DNA of 64,000 nt from Molossus alvarezi (lineage: Eukaryota > Chordata > Mammalia > Chiroptera > Molossidae), in NCBI GenBank assembly GCA_037176705.1, contig CM073885.1:167886290-167950289 (forward strand), read 5' to 3'. Under the pieces are notes generated by a model that made no database searches, was not told where the DNA came from, and saw only the letters and a program-made list of their open reading frames with translations. Positions 23,225 through 34,965 of this stretch are shown here, in pieces. Position numbers and translations under genes: made by a program. Within the stretch, counting starts at the first letter, position 1, and each line of letters begins with the position of its first letter.

Positions 23225-23640
23225 TATTCATTAATTCCACACACATTAAGTACTTATTTTATTTTATTTTATTTTGTTAATCCTCACCTGAGGATATTTT
23301 GCCATTGATTTTTAGAGAGAATGGAAGGGAGGGAGGGTGAGAGAAAGAAAGAAACATCAGTGTGAGAGAGACACATTGATTGATTGCCTCCTACATGACC
23401 CAGACCAGGGCTGGGGATCAAACCTGCATCCGTGTACATGCCTTTGACTGGAATCAAACCTGCAACCTTTTGGTCTGGTCCGTGGACCGAAGCTCTAACC
23501 GATGAGCCAAACCAGCCAGGGCTTAAGTGCTTATTTTGTATCAGATTTTATTCTCAACAGCAGGGGCACAGAATAATTAAAGCATAATTCCTGACTTTAA
23601 GGAGTCAGAAAGTTAATGTTCAGAAATTGAGCGATTCACT
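23225..23640 (-). mobile_element. L2 3' end, split by a SINE
   Basis: Antisense L2 end: TATTCATTAATTCCACACAC, ATTAAGTACTTATTTT, then after the SINE TGCTTATTTTGTATCAG, TTCTCAACAGCAGGGGCACA and ATTCCTGACTTTAAGGAGTC, corresponding to the antisense of the TGAATGAATAAAT end and of the CAGTGAACAAAACAGAC-type segment. Confidence 0.55.
23261..23522 (-). mobile_element. VES SINE
   Basis: Reverse-strand VES with tail (TTTTA)n then GTTAATCCTCACCTGAGG at left and antisense head GATGAGCCAAACCAGCCAGG at right. The target-site duplication is TTAAGTACTTATTTT (23246-23260) and TTAAGTGCTTATTTT (23523-23537), one mismatch. Confidence 0.95.
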
Positions 23641-25749
23641 TCCATGGTAGCAGGAACTTCCTTCAATTCTATTTTTTGCAAAATTCATCTGTCAGTTGAA
23701 GGCTCCACTGACATACAAGCTTGACATCTGGCCATGGAAGACAGATGGTCTCTGAGTGGACAGGGTAATTGCTGTCAAGAAACTTGTTGATTTTCTTCCA
23801 ATGTGAGGCAGAAGTCAGAGTGAGACCTTAATAGATGACCATGTGGATGACCAGTATCAGGGGCCAGACCACACAGGTTGGTCCAGGCCATGATTTTGGA
23901 CTCGTCATAGGCGTGGGAGACCATGGCAAGGACCAAGCGTTGCAGTGGAGTCCCTCACACCTGGAGCGATGTTTGGAAGGTAACTGGCTGAGACACTGGC
24001 ATCACGCGGACCTCCCACCCATGGCCACAGAGCTAGACTTTGCCCTGTGATGTCCCTCAAAATTCTCCTTAGGAACTGATTGCTCCTCTCGGTCCCCTTT
24101 CCCAAGCCCCTTGCTGGAATGTGGAGGTGGATCGTGCATGGAGGAAGGTGTGGGCTGTGGTACAATAGAGGTGGCCTCCATAAATACCTCTCCGAGTTTG
24201 AATAATGAATCATGATCTTCCAGAAGACATTACTTTTGAGATTTCTGAAGGGAAGGTGGATGGATGGATGGAAAACCGGGGAAGGGCATAGCTTGAGCAA
24301 AACCATCAAGGGAGAAGTAAGCATCTAACAGGTGACATATAAACTCCTGTTTTGCTTTCCGTTTTAATCAGTTATAAGATTAAATCAGCCGTGACAAAAC
24401 ATTGTGTTGAGAATAGTGACTTGCAGGGGCCTTCCTTCAGCGTCACAGCAAGGTTCTGAAAGGGCTCCGCAGAGCATTATAAGAAGGTGACTTTGCAAGT
24501 CTTCCTGATGAGCAGATGACAACAAAAAAGGGTTATTTTCTTTATGGTATTTTTAGTAGAGTGTATTGAGTTTAGAGTATTTTGGTTTTGGCTATTTGGA
24601 TTCATAACTTCAGAATGAAAAAAAATCTCAAGAAATTTACCTCTTAGAAATAAGGATGTATATAATTATCTAAAGAACACTATTTCACAAGGGAATATGA
24701 ACAAAAGAAGAAAAATCCTTTTAGATAAATCTTTATCCTACTCTTTATAAATGGTTCTAGATACAAGTTAAATACTTTGCAATTCACCCTATCAGACTTC
24801 TTGGGTTCCTGCTCTCTGTGATATATCTTTCTCAGACTTTATAATATTTGAAATAAATCTTCAGTGCATCCTTAGAAATTCACGGAAGAAAAATGTCACC
24901 TTCCATTTGCATCATCTATGTACTCAAAGAAATTAATTCAGAATCTTGTATCATAATCAAGGGGAGGGCATAATTCAGGGAATAGAAAAATATTTTTAGG
25001 ACAAAAGCTGATGTTAAACAAGGTGCTTTGGTCCATCTCTCTAAAATGGGCAGATTATATCTCGTTACCAATACACATGGAATGGACAGGTGGTCAGCCT
25101 AGCAGGTCACCCTTAGCAGGGACTGTTCCTGGATCCTCCTGCCTGCTCTTGTCACTCTGCTGGGTACTTCTCACACTATGTCTGCGGGACTTAGAAATAG
25201 TCAGCAATTTGAAATATCGGTCCCTGCTCAAATAACTGTAGGGATTGCCACATACCAAATTTCTGTCTTTGAAATGAACATTAGATGAAAAACCCTTAAG
25301 ACATACTCCAAGGTTTAGGAGCTGTTATCCTAACCTGCAGTAGTAAAGCATTAAGGAAAAACAAATCAAGGCATGGAGAACAGATATAATAGTAGCTGCT
25401 CTGTTTCTACCTTCCCCTCTCCAATGCTCTGTGCACAGTTAATTTTGAACAGACACTATGTGAGGGAGAGGAGGAAGATGTTAGTAGCAATTAAGGAGAA
25501 AATCTGTTCATGGTAAGTCAGGTAAAATCATATAATGGCAAAAAAAAATGACTCATACCAGTTCATCCGTATTTGAAAGGATGGGTATAGGCAATCCTCA
25601 ATATTAAAATGGGAGAAATATCTCATTATTACCTTTTTATAATAGAGGTTATGTCATGTGGTATCCTTTGAAATTACCATTTATCCCTAATCTTGTAATA
25701 TTTTTACATTTAGAACCTTTCAAGTATATGACTTATTCTTTTTTCTTAT
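23641..25749. other. Intronic stretch with nothing recognised
   Basis: No exon or repeat assigned. A short (ATGG)n run lies near 24258-24270. A 139-codon reverse frame at 23905-24324 has no recognisable product. Confidence 0.45.
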
Positions 25750-25990
25750 TTTATTATTTTTAAATCATGTTGTTGAGGTACTATTGACTTATAAAAATCT
25801 ATAGATATTTAATGTTTACAGCGTGATGAGTTTGGAGATAAATATTTATTCCTGAAACTATCACTATAATCGAGGTTATAAATAAACTCATCACCTCCCA
25901 AAACTTTCTGTCACCTTATTGATTGATTGATTTTTCTTTTGTGGTAAGAGCACTTAACATAAGGTCTCCCCTGTTAACAAAAATGTTAGT
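25750..25990 (-). mobile_element. Old L1 3' end
   Basis: The + strand reads GTTGTTGAGGTACTATTGAC, ATATTTAATGTTTACAGCG, TTCCTGAAACTATCACTATA, ATCGAGGTTATAAATAAAC and CATCACCTCCCAAAAC, the complement of a common ancient L1 3' UTR whose sense end is TCAATTATACCTCAATAAA. Confidence 0.7.
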
Positions 25991-27128
25991 GTATAATCAC
26001 AAGTGAATTTCTTTTAAGTTGAGTTTTTTTTTTTAATATTTTGTAATGCAATCAATAGAAAGTAACATGGATTGGGGATTTTTTTGTTTATGTATAAAAT
26101 AAAGGATGAAAAAATTTGATCAGAAATGAGATCAACAAATGTCTTGATCTTTTTCTCCTTTTTTTTTTGAAGGAGGAAAAGAAAAAACTTGAACCTTTCC
26201 TAATCCTGGGACAATAAATTGCCTATTTAAAAAAAAATTAAGAAGGCATCTTATCCATTATGATTTGAAATGCTAACCCATACCTTAGGGAAATTACAAT
26301 ATTTACATTTCTTTGACTTTGTGAAACAGAGTATTACATTTTCCCAAATTTCTACATACACCAGTTAATAGTAAGATGTGTTTTTATTCTTCTGTTTTCA
26401 GGATGTATTTAGCAATATCTATTGAGTTTTGGGCAATCTCACGACAACATAATATGTCATCATTTTTTATAATGCATTATTTTTATAAAGTACCACGTTG
26501 CTGCTACCAATGGGAATTACTGTCATGTAGTGGTTTTAAATGTTTCCATACAAATTGACAACTTGAGCATATTAGATAGTGTTACCCCTTGAGTAAAATA
26601 GCAGCTTCTCTCTGAGGCTGATAAATTATATTTCCAGTGATACACTGAGCACATTAAAAACTCATTATACCAGAGTCTTTCTTCTTCTAGGATATTCTGG
26701 CCCAGTGTTTGTAAGCTTAGCTCTAAAGAATTAGATTAGTAAGATTATTTTGTCTGAGAACATATTTTCTTACTTACAGGTTTCTCTTCCTAGTGATTGT
26801 AATCAGCAATTTTCTATTTGTAAACAGTCTTTCTGATATCTTCTTTCAGATGGGAAATAATTATAAAATCACTTAAGTGGAGAACATTTCAATGTATTTT
26901 TAAAATACTGTATAATTATGAAATGATCCATAGAGTAATACATTTTTAGAATTGGCGAGAACCTTAACTAGTCAATGTAATTCCAACACGTGGGAAGTAA
27001 CCTCCAAGAGGGCAGGATGCTCTCCATCTCTTCAGTGCTGTATCCAGCCTCCAGAACAACACTTGGCCCGAGTCTGCTGAGACTTTCTTTCTCTGAAGGA
27101 AGACTAATGTCTAGCAAAAGAAACAAGA
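25991..27128. other. Intronic stretch with nothing recognised
   Basis: AT-rich, with short A and T runs (26031, 26159, 26231) but no assignable element. Confidence 0.5.
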
Positions 27129-27178
27129 TGTGTGTGTATGTGTGTGTGCGCGCGCGCACGCGTGCACACGCGCGCACA
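27129..27178. repeat. Alternating purine-pyrimidine tract (TG/CG/CA)
   Basis: TGTGTGTATGTGTGTG followed by CGCGCGCGCACGCG and TGCACACGCGCGCAC: 50 bp of nearly strict purine-pyrimidine alternation including CG steps, the sequence type most prone to left-handed Z-DNA. An AT-rich (TAGATA)-like run follows to 27236. Confidence 0.93.
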
Positions 27179-27236
27179 TAACTATATATCTATAACACAC
27201 ATAGATATATATTAGATATAGACATAGATATAGATG

Positions 27237-27823
27237 CCAATAAATATTCTCTATGCCACCATGGGAACATTGAAAAACGACATGGAAGTTCAAGGGAATG
27301 CCTGGTAGGGATGGAGATTGCTCAGGAAGAAGAAGTGTTGAAGATAAAGCTCGAGAGGAAGGTGTGATTTTAACAGGTATAGTTAATGCAGGAGAAGGAC
27401 CCTCCAGGAAGGGGAAAGAGAAATGAGAGCATACAGAAAGGAACTGAAGAACAACGAAGGCTAGAAGACCTGCTCTGTCCTGCCCTGGGGAGAACACCTG
27501 ATAGATAAATTAGTTCTGGGTCACCCAGGGCAGTAAACGACAGGCCGTGCCACTTAGAACTCTGTTATTATTATTACCTTTCGTCAAAAACTAGTTGTTT
27601 CTCTTATGATCTTTATCATAAGCAGTAACAGGGAAAGGCCTGAACAGAAATGTTTTGTTCATTCCCTCCGTGGAAGCATCTCTAGTGTAGACCCCTCCTC
27701 AGACTTCTGTGACGCCATCTTTCCTGGCTCATTATCTCCCCTCCCAAACCTTGGTCCTTGATTCATCAGTCCTTCCAGTTTTGCAGGGTCTACATTTTAA
27801 GGCTGTCTTTGTTTTGTTTGTTT
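27237..27823. other. Intronic stretch with nothing recognised
   Basis: No family or exon assigned. Confidence 0.45.
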
Positions 27824-28040
27824 TAATCCTCACCTGAGTGTCTTTTTCCATTTATCTTCAGATAGAATGGGAGGAGGAAGGGAGAGAGAAACATCGATGT
27901 GAGAGAGACACATCAATTGGTTGCTTCCCACACAACCCCAACTGGGGCCGGCGACGAATCACCACCAAGGCCAGAATCAAACCTGGGACTCTCTGATCTG
28001 TGGGCTGACACTCTAACCACTGAGAAAACCAGCCACAGCT
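27824..28040 (-). mobile_element. VES-type SINE (older)
   Basis: Left TTTTAATCCTCACCTGAG; middle GAGAGAAACATCGATGTGAG and CACATCAATTGGTTGC; right antisense head CTCTAACCACTGAGAAAACC, where the usual GCCAA is damaged. The sequence between box B and the middle is shortened. Confidence 0.9.
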
Positions 28041-28134
28041 TGTTTTCTTTTTGATTAGCTGTGCTCCTTCCTCTGCACCCCTCCACTCTGTTTGATGCAT
28101 CTCTTCCTTTCCTTATTCACTGCCAACAGGTAGG

Positions 28135-28400
28135 TTCCATGTCACCTCACACCTGGATTATTCCAGTTACTGGGCTCCTTGTCTACTGTTACTCCCTCAC
28201 CAGTGAGTCTAATTGTACAAAATTAGACTAAAATGGGGTTTTATTACTCTGCTGATTAGTTACACACTAGAAATCAGGCAACATTTATAGGGAACCTGTT
28301 CTGTGCTACACAGAGCAGTAAGCTCTGAGGGAGACAGTGCAGACGCAGTCCCTACTCTGCAGGAATGGCCAGCTTAGTGTGGGTGACGGAGACGGAAACC
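28135..28400. mobile_element. Two adjoining L2 traces in opposite orientation
   Basis: Bases 28135-28240 read like + strand L2 (CACACCTGGATTATTCCAG, TTACTGGGCTCCTTGTC). Bases 28262-28400 read like − strand L2 (GGAACCTGTTCTGTGCTACA, ACGCAGTCCCTACTCTGC). Both are decayed; orientation calls rest on a few landmarks. Confidence 0.4.
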
Positions 28401-28849
28401 CAAGTTATTCACAATGGGAAAGGTAATACAATGCCTTAAAATGTCTTCTGTCACTTCCTAATACTTCTACATAAGCTTATTTATTGTAACCTTGATGGTA
28501 AATTTCTCAACCATTTTAAAATAAATGTATTACTTTATTTATTTAAAAATGAATTATTTATTTTAATTAACATCCATACTAGCAACAAATGTTCTGATGT
28601 TTTATAATTTGAAAGATAAGTACATTTTCTTATTCAACTTAGATTTTTGAAGACAATTGTGTTGGGATCCAGAGAAACATTTCACTTGAACCATAGATAT
28701 TCTCCAAGTAAATATACACATTTATAAACTAACATTTGGTTTAGTTTAGTTCAAAACCTAAACCAAAAATGTCAATGTGAAATGTTTGTTTTGTCAATAA
28801 ACATTGTAAAGAATCACTCTGTAATCATTGCAGGAAAGACATATTTACT
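28401..28849. other. Intronic stretch with nothing recognised
   Basis: AT-rich, with the inverted words GGTTTAGTTTAGTT and AACCTAAACC near 28740-28765. No family assigned. Confidence 0.45.
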
Positions 28850-30092
28850 TCATTTTAAAAGCAATTAAGAATGACCCAATATTGGTGTTATCAGCTAAAA
28901 TTGAAAGTGAAAATACTGCGAGATATTTATGTAAACCCATGGTAACCTCAAAGAAAATGCCTATAGAAGATACATAAAAGAAAAAGAGGAATCAAAGCAT
29001 ATCATTACAAAAAAAATCAATGAAGTACAAAGTGAAACAATAAGAGAGGAAAATAGGAATTAAGGAGCTTTAAGATAGACATAAAACAACCAAAAAAAAT
29101 CACAGTAGTAAGTCCTTTCCCTCTTTATAATTACGTTAAGTGTAAACGGATTAACCTCCCTAATCAGAAAAAGTACTACTAAGTGGATTGGGGGAAAAAC
29201 AAACAAACAAACAAACAAACAAAATCCAACAAGATTCAACTATCTGCTGTCTATGAGAAATGCTCTTTGGATTTAAAGACACACGTGGACTGAAAATGAA
29301 GGCATGGGAAAGATATTCCACGCAAATGGTTATCAAAAGAGAACAGGGATGGTTGCACTTAACATCACACAAAGTAGACTTCTGATACAAGTATAGCCTA
29401 TCACAAGAGACAAAGAATATTATATAATGATAAAATAATCCATTCATCAGGAAGACATAATAATTTTAAATATATGTGTACCCAACATTATAGCCCATAA
29501 ATATGTAAATCAAATAAAAACACACTGAAGGGAGAAATACACAGGAAGATATCATAACAGAGAACTTCAATATCCCCTTTCAATAATGGATACAACCTCC
29601 AGACAGAAAAATCAATAAGGAAACAGTAGACTTGAATAACCATGTAGATCAAAAGAACCTAGCATGTAATATGCAGAATATTCCATCCAACAGCCCCAGA
29701 ATACACATTCTCCTCAAGTCCATATGGAACTTTCTCTGATAGGTTATATGTTAGACCACAAAGCACATCTTAATGTATTTCAGAAGACTGAAATCATATC
29801 AAGCACCTTTTCTGGTCACAGTGGTTTGAAACTAGAAAATCAATAGCTAAAGGAAAACTGGAAAATGAACACATCTATGGAGATTAAACAACACACTCCT
29901 GATCACCAAGTGGGTCAAAGAAGTGCTCTTACCACCCTGGCCGATTTGGCTCAGCAATTAGAGCATCGGCCTGCGGTCCAGAGAGACCCGGGTTCGGTTC
30001 CCGCTAAGGGCGCGTACCTCGGTTGCAGTTTGTCCCCGGCCCTGGTTGGGTTGTGTGGGTGGCAGCCACTCGATGTGTCCCTTTCACGTCAA

Positions 30093-30128
<36 letters not shown>

Positions 30129-30240
30129 CCCCTCCCTCCCTCCCACTCTATCTGTGCAAAAAATGGAAAAAAATGTCCTCGGGTGAGGATTAAAAAAAAA
30201 AAAAAAAGAAGTGCTCTTACCACAACTAATACAACAAAAA
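28850..30240 (+). pseudogene. L1 ORF2 relic, endonuclease region
   Basis: Sense-orientation remnant of the 5' part of an old L1 ORF2. Recognisable landmarks in order: GTAACCTCAAAGAAAATGCC, AGTAAGTCCTTTCCCTC, TTAAGTGTAAACGGATTAAC, CTGCTGTCTATGAGAAATGC, AAGATATTCCACGCAAATGG, GTGTACCCAACATTATAG, CAGAGAACTTCAATATCC, CCAGAATACACATTCTCC, TATGTTAGACCACAAAGCAC and AGATTAAACAACACACTCCT. This is the region coding the apurinic-type endonuclease. Many stops and frameshifts and a SINE insertion at 29936-30206 show it is dead. A (AAAC)n run at 29197-29224 sits inside. Confidence 0.8.
29936..30206 (+). mobile_element. VES SINE inserted in L1 ORF2
   Basis: Complete VES with head CCCTGGCCGATTTGGCTCAG, box B GGTTCGGTTCCC, a long TC tract and a 15-base A tail. 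The 17-bp target-site duplication AGAAGTGCTCTTACCAC lies at 29919-29935 and 30207-30223. Confidence 0.97.
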
Positions 30241-31653
30241 AGGGATGAATGAACACATTTGGGGTGGGAGGGGAGTATTGGTAAACTTTGCATAAGATCC
30301 CCGACTGCCAATCTTAAGGTTACCCTTTCTTATAACAAAATTAATTATCCCAGAGGACAATTATTTTGAGAAGCATTCGCTATCCAGAAAGTTCACAGAT
30401 CCTAGTGTATACCTTCAAATGTATTCCAACACTCCTTTACAATATTTTGATTATCGTTTGAATTTTATTTCACAGTCTCTCCTTGAGTCTATTTCAGTCT
30501 CTCACTGAGCCTTTCAGTTCCTGAACAGAATGAAGATATTAACTTACATTGTTCACTTATGAGGATAAAACGGTTCTAATTCCCTTTTAGCATTCACTCT
30601 GTGCCTGGCCTCACTTTGGATTTTAAGTTTGCTCCCCTGCCTCATTGAATAGTCTTGACTACTCTTTTCCTGAAAAAGAAATTCTCCTCTGCATTTCAGC
30701 TTCATGTTTTTCTCCCCATCACCCTCTGCTTCGGTGGGAGAATATTCAGGGGGCTCTCGATGACCTTTACTATTACTCTTTTACTTAGGCTTTCGTATTT
30801 GTTCATCTGAATTAGGTTGGGAGCCTCAGAACAAGACTTCTGTCAGAGTATATTTATAACATTTCTACAATTGTGTTTTATAGATTTTCAAGTATAATAT
30901 TTATTTTGCTTTGTATTTATTTAATGTTATGTCAATACTCATACTCCCTTAGTTGATTCCAAAGAGAGGTCTGCATCAGAGTTGCAAAGAAAATCTTTAC
31001 TGTGGAACGCATTTACTCTATCTCCTTATATAGTCTTTGTGAGCTACTGATATTGCAGACAAATACATTGTCAGCAGGGAAATAAATGCATTTGTCATAT
31101 GAAGGCTCTACTTAAGGTTGAGACCACAGAAGACGACACATCAAATTGATCAAAATGGAATGTGACCCTTGAAGTGATTTTTTTTTTAGTTCTCCCAGGA
31201 GTAGTTTATCTATCTGTGTCCTCATTTTATCTGGGGCAAGAGATACATGTCCAGTTTTATGGAGAAAGTAGCAGGTAATCCCTCCCTTTTGTAATTCTTG
31301 AAATGGTGCTTATCCATGGAAATAACATGATTTATTGCCAGATCCCCAGGGTTCCCAAGGGTGTAATGCAAAGGCACCGAACTCAACAAGGAAGCTTCAG
31401 TGATGGAAAACCGTGATATGACCCCTTTTATTGTGATAACCAAACTTGCACATGAGTGACAGAGATTGGATTAGACTGTTTGCACATATTTGTTCTGAAA
31501 CTAGCCTGTAAACCCAGATTTAGTTTTTTCTTCGGGCGTTTCTTCATTTATGTAAAGGGCACCAGCATCTTCCACTTGACTCTGTGCCCCACCCTATATC
31601 TCATGGACCATCTTGGCATTGATTCGACTTCTGAAAAATCCTTTCTTGTAACA
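30241..31653. other. Intronic stretch with nothing recognised
   Basis: No exon or repeat family assigned. Confidence 0.5.
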
Positions 31654-32153
31654 TGTCAGTAGATAACCAGAGACGCACAGCCAAATTGTAAAGGAGCACT
31701 TTGTTCACCGACAGGCTGCAGGGGATAGTCTCCCCAAATCACAGCCCCGAGCCTTCTTTGTTGCCCACTTTTAAAGGCACAAACTACAGGGAAGAAAAAA
31801 AACTACATTCTTGGTGCCGCTTTTGGCACTGATAAGGGGGGAAGTGATACAGAAGGGACGAGAGGAGCTGTTACAGAGGTCAGGGCGACCGACCGACGGT
31901 TAATCTCTTTCTCTCCATGGTCCCTCTGAGTGTCCCAAGGCCATCATTAACCCCCTTATCTTCAAAGTTTTCTCTGGGTTTCTCAAGGCCCTCATGTTTA
32001 CAGAAAACCGCCAGGGTATGTATGCACAGTAACTGAGGGTCAGAATGGAGTTACCTCACCTTGGTGTGTCTCCTGTTTACCTCACTCCTAGTTTTAAGCC
32101 CATTCCGTCTTCCACCGGTTGTTGAAATGGTGAACTGTTCACCCCATTTCACA
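31654..32153 (-). mobile_element. Probable solo LTR of an ERV1-type endogenous retrovirus
   Basis: Read on the reverse strand, this segment of about 500 bp has the layout of a retroviral LTR. A promoter-like TTTAAAAG (complement at 31771-31778) is followed by a CTCGGGGC initiation-region motif (about 31747). A decayed polyadenylation signal, GAACAAAG from GAATAAAG (near 31705), is next, then a U5-like stretch with GGCTGTGCGTCTCTGG, ending near TG/CA termini at 31654. No gag, pol or env sequence adjoins it, so it is probably solo. Boundaries are approximate and no target-site duplication was confirmed. Confidence 0.6.
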
Positions 32154-32419
32154 TAAGTTCCTCCTTACTCATTGTTTATACTCTGCCTGGATAAACTTTA
32201 AATACTTTAAAATATATCAGCAGTATTTAAAAAACAAACAAACATGTAATATTAAAACCACCTGTGTACTCAATAGGCAGGTTGGGGGGTGGGGGTGGGA
32301 CATAAATAGACCCAGTTGAAATTTGCTATGTATCTGCTCTCCATTTCTCTACTCTGGAAATAAACACTCCCCTGAACATGGTGTTTATAAGAATGTTCTT
32401 TCAGTAAAGCAAGTCTGAT

Positions 32420-32640
32420 CATATTAAGTCTCTGCTTCAGCATTTCGATATGTTACCCTGCTTTTGGGGGAAAAAAAAAAAAGCTTTGCCATGGCCTCCC
32501 ACAGTCAGACCCCCGACTGGGGCTCTCCAGCCTCCTCAGAGCCATTCCCTGTAAAGCCCAGAATGCCCTTCTCCCCCCTCTAACCTTCATGCCTAGTGCA
32601 ATCCCACAAGCATACTAAGCACTCCATAATTGCTTGCAAA
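32420..32640 (+). mobile_element. L2 LINE fragment
   Basis: Sense landmarks: AGTCTGATCATATTAAGTC (from the GATCATGTCAC segment), TCTGCTTCAGCATTTCG, GCCATGGCCTCCCACAG, CAGACCCCCGACTGGGG and CTCCAGCCTCCTCAGAGCC. An A run at 32469-32481 interrupts it. Confidence 0.55.
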
Positions 32641-32995
32641 TTGGATAAGCACATGAATGATGGTCAGACACTGTGTTGAGACACAAACATGAAAAAGTTA
32701 CAATCACTGTCCTCTATAGTCAGTAACCAGTGATAAGCGGCTGAAACGGGCCAGGGGATGGATGTGAAAATAAATAATTGCAACTGAATTCGATAAGATC
32801 TATAAAAGAAGTCCGGATGAGCATAGGGATGGAACACCGAAGGGTGTAATCAGATCTTCGGGGTTGGAGTGGATAAAAGAAGGTTTCACTGAAGAGGAAG
32901 TGTTTTGGTTGAAGCTTGAAGGATGAATAGGATTTTTCAGGGCACAGAGGAGGAAAGTGTTTCAGGCAAAAAAAGCAGCACGTGCAAGTCCATGA
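32641..32995 (-). mobile_element. L2 LINE fragment, opposite orientation
   Basis: Antisense L2 landmarks: CAGACACTGTGTTGAGACAC, CAATCACTGTCCTCTATAG, GGTTTCACTGAAGAGGAAG, CTTGAAGGATGAATAGGATT and GGAAAGTGTTTCAGGCAAAA. It adjoins the + strand L2 piece, so the two were separate insertions or were later rearranged. Confidence 0.65.
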
Positions 32996-33125
32996 AACCC
33001 GCAGGCCTGCCGAGAACCCGAGGAGCCGGAGCGCCCGGGGCAGCCAGGCCAGTGGGACCAGGGCGAAGAGCCAGGCGGCGACCAGACCGGGGAGGGCGCT
33101 GTCCGCGGCAGCAGGGGGAAGTCCA
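32996..33125. other. CpG-rich intronic patch
   Basis: About 130 bp unusually rich in G+C and CpG for this window (GGAGCGCCCGGGGC, CAGGCGGCGACCAGACCGG, GCTGTCCGCGGCAGC). A second such patch lies at 33420-33540 (GCCGCACGCACGATGGCGCG). Open frames on both strands here reflect base composition; no protein family was recognised. Confidence 0.5.
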
Positions 33126-33540
33126 GCCGTTCTCATCCTTGAAACCCAGTGCGTTACTTCTATGCCAGACACGTGCCAGGCCCAGAGGCGCATACAAAGA
33201 TGAGTAAATTGACCCACCTACCCTTACAAGCTTATCTGATAAGGAGATACATCCATGATGAGATTTTATTTTATTTTTTTTTACCATTTTCTCCATTGCC
33301 ATGTCTCTGGAATGGCTAGATCCTAATGAGATCGTGGTTTCGTATCATGTTTTGTACATTATAAAGTCAATGGGCAGCAGCCATAAACCAGAGGGGCCCC
33401 CATGCCAGGCTTGCAGAGTGACTGTGCTTCGAAGCGTCCAGCGTGGCAGAGCCGCACGCACGATGGCGCGATGCCAGCCTCCGCTGCAGGACGGGGACCT
33501 GCGCTGACCCTCTGCCCGAGCCAGCTGCTGTGAGAGACGC

Positions 33541-34965
33541 TCACCAGGGTGATTTCAGCCCCTTGTTTGTAATGATTACGGAAAACCATTACTTTAGCGT
33601 AAGGAGGGAGGGTCCTCTTCCTCAGTAAGATGTCAGTGCTCCTGAGAGGGTGTAACATGGTCAGCATTATACACCGTTCACATAATACCCACCACCACCC
33701 CCGGACGTGGTACACAGGAAGGAGAGAGCTAAGGGTCACTAAATACCTGACTAGAGCTGCTGACAATGGTAATATATAAACAAGGAGATGTTGAAGTCTG
33801 AACAATGAACTATTAATTTTGTCTGTCTCATGATTCCTGTATCTCAAAAAATATGGAAAAGTTCAAACAGTGTTAAATTTATTTAAAGGGGTATTGCTTT
33901 CGTACTGGTGTCTGACTAGGTATGGGCTTGTCCTGCTCCTACTGAGCTTTGGGAGCATACTGTATGGCCGGGTGATGTCGCTAAGGCCAGCTTGACCCTC
34001 AGCTGTCTGCCAGCTCCTCCCAGGGACGGAACAGGGACTGCGGAGGAATGTCTGGGGCAAGCATTCCTTCCAGCATGGTGAACCTTTTCATTCTCTGCCT
34101 TAGCACACGTCAAGTGAAATAAAATACAAAAGTCTGTACCTTCAGTTCTGATTGGTATGAACCGGTTCTACAGAAGGGCATCGGAGATATGGGCCCTTGC
34201 TGCTCTGCCTCAAAAGCTAACCTATTGGAAAAGCAGGTCTCGGTTACAGTCTAGTTTTCATGCCTTTTTGCAGTCCCCTTGGAGAAGGGCCTTTCTTCAG
34301 CCCAAGAAGATGATAGCTTTGCCCCTGAGCCTTTTGACATATATAAAGGTAAAGTCTTGAACAAAATAAGTGTAAGAATTTATTTTCCCTGGGAGGCAAC
34401 AAAAAAGTTGCAGCTGCACTTGGAAGGTCTTTTTCTACGGGTTGTAGCAGTTAACCTGAGAGGGGTGTGGCATCCTTCTTCACTCTCAGGTTGTCCCAGA
34501 GTTGTGGTTCTGTTGTTGCCTTTTGTTCGCTATATACCCCTTTCTCCTATTTCCAGTAAGTATTGTTCTAGTCAAAGGCACAATACATTGAGAAATAAAT
34601 TGGTCACTTTTACAAATAACATTTACTACTGCTTTATGTTAGTTGGATAATAAGATGTTGCAATGGATAGTGGAAAATAGCATCTCTAATGAAATAGCAA
34701 GAGAAGTAAAGTGTTCAGATGTCTAGGGGTTGATGGCTTGAGAGAAATTTACCTATTTCTCTCTAAGGTGTGTATGAATTTCCTGGAAGAAGAAGTGGAA
34801 AGGAGAAATAATCAAAATTGTCATTTGTCAGCAGTGACATTCCATCCAAATACTTTGCAATTTTATTTCAGTCTAATAAAATATCTTTATGGTAATTGTT
34901 CAGATTAGATTCTGAATTGTGTTTCATGTTCTACAGATTTCAATTTATCATTTATATATATATAT
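33541..34965. other. Intronic stretch with nothing recognised
   Basis: No exon or repeat family assigned. Confidence 0.5.

Noticed and set aside
32720..33217. 165-codon − strand frame
   Set aside because: Overlaps an antisense L2 fragment and a CpG-rich patch; the open length follows from base composition.
33359..33847. 162-codon − strand frame
   Set aside because: No recognisable domain, lies on the antisense strand of the intron and covers a CpG-rich patch that lowers stop frequency.
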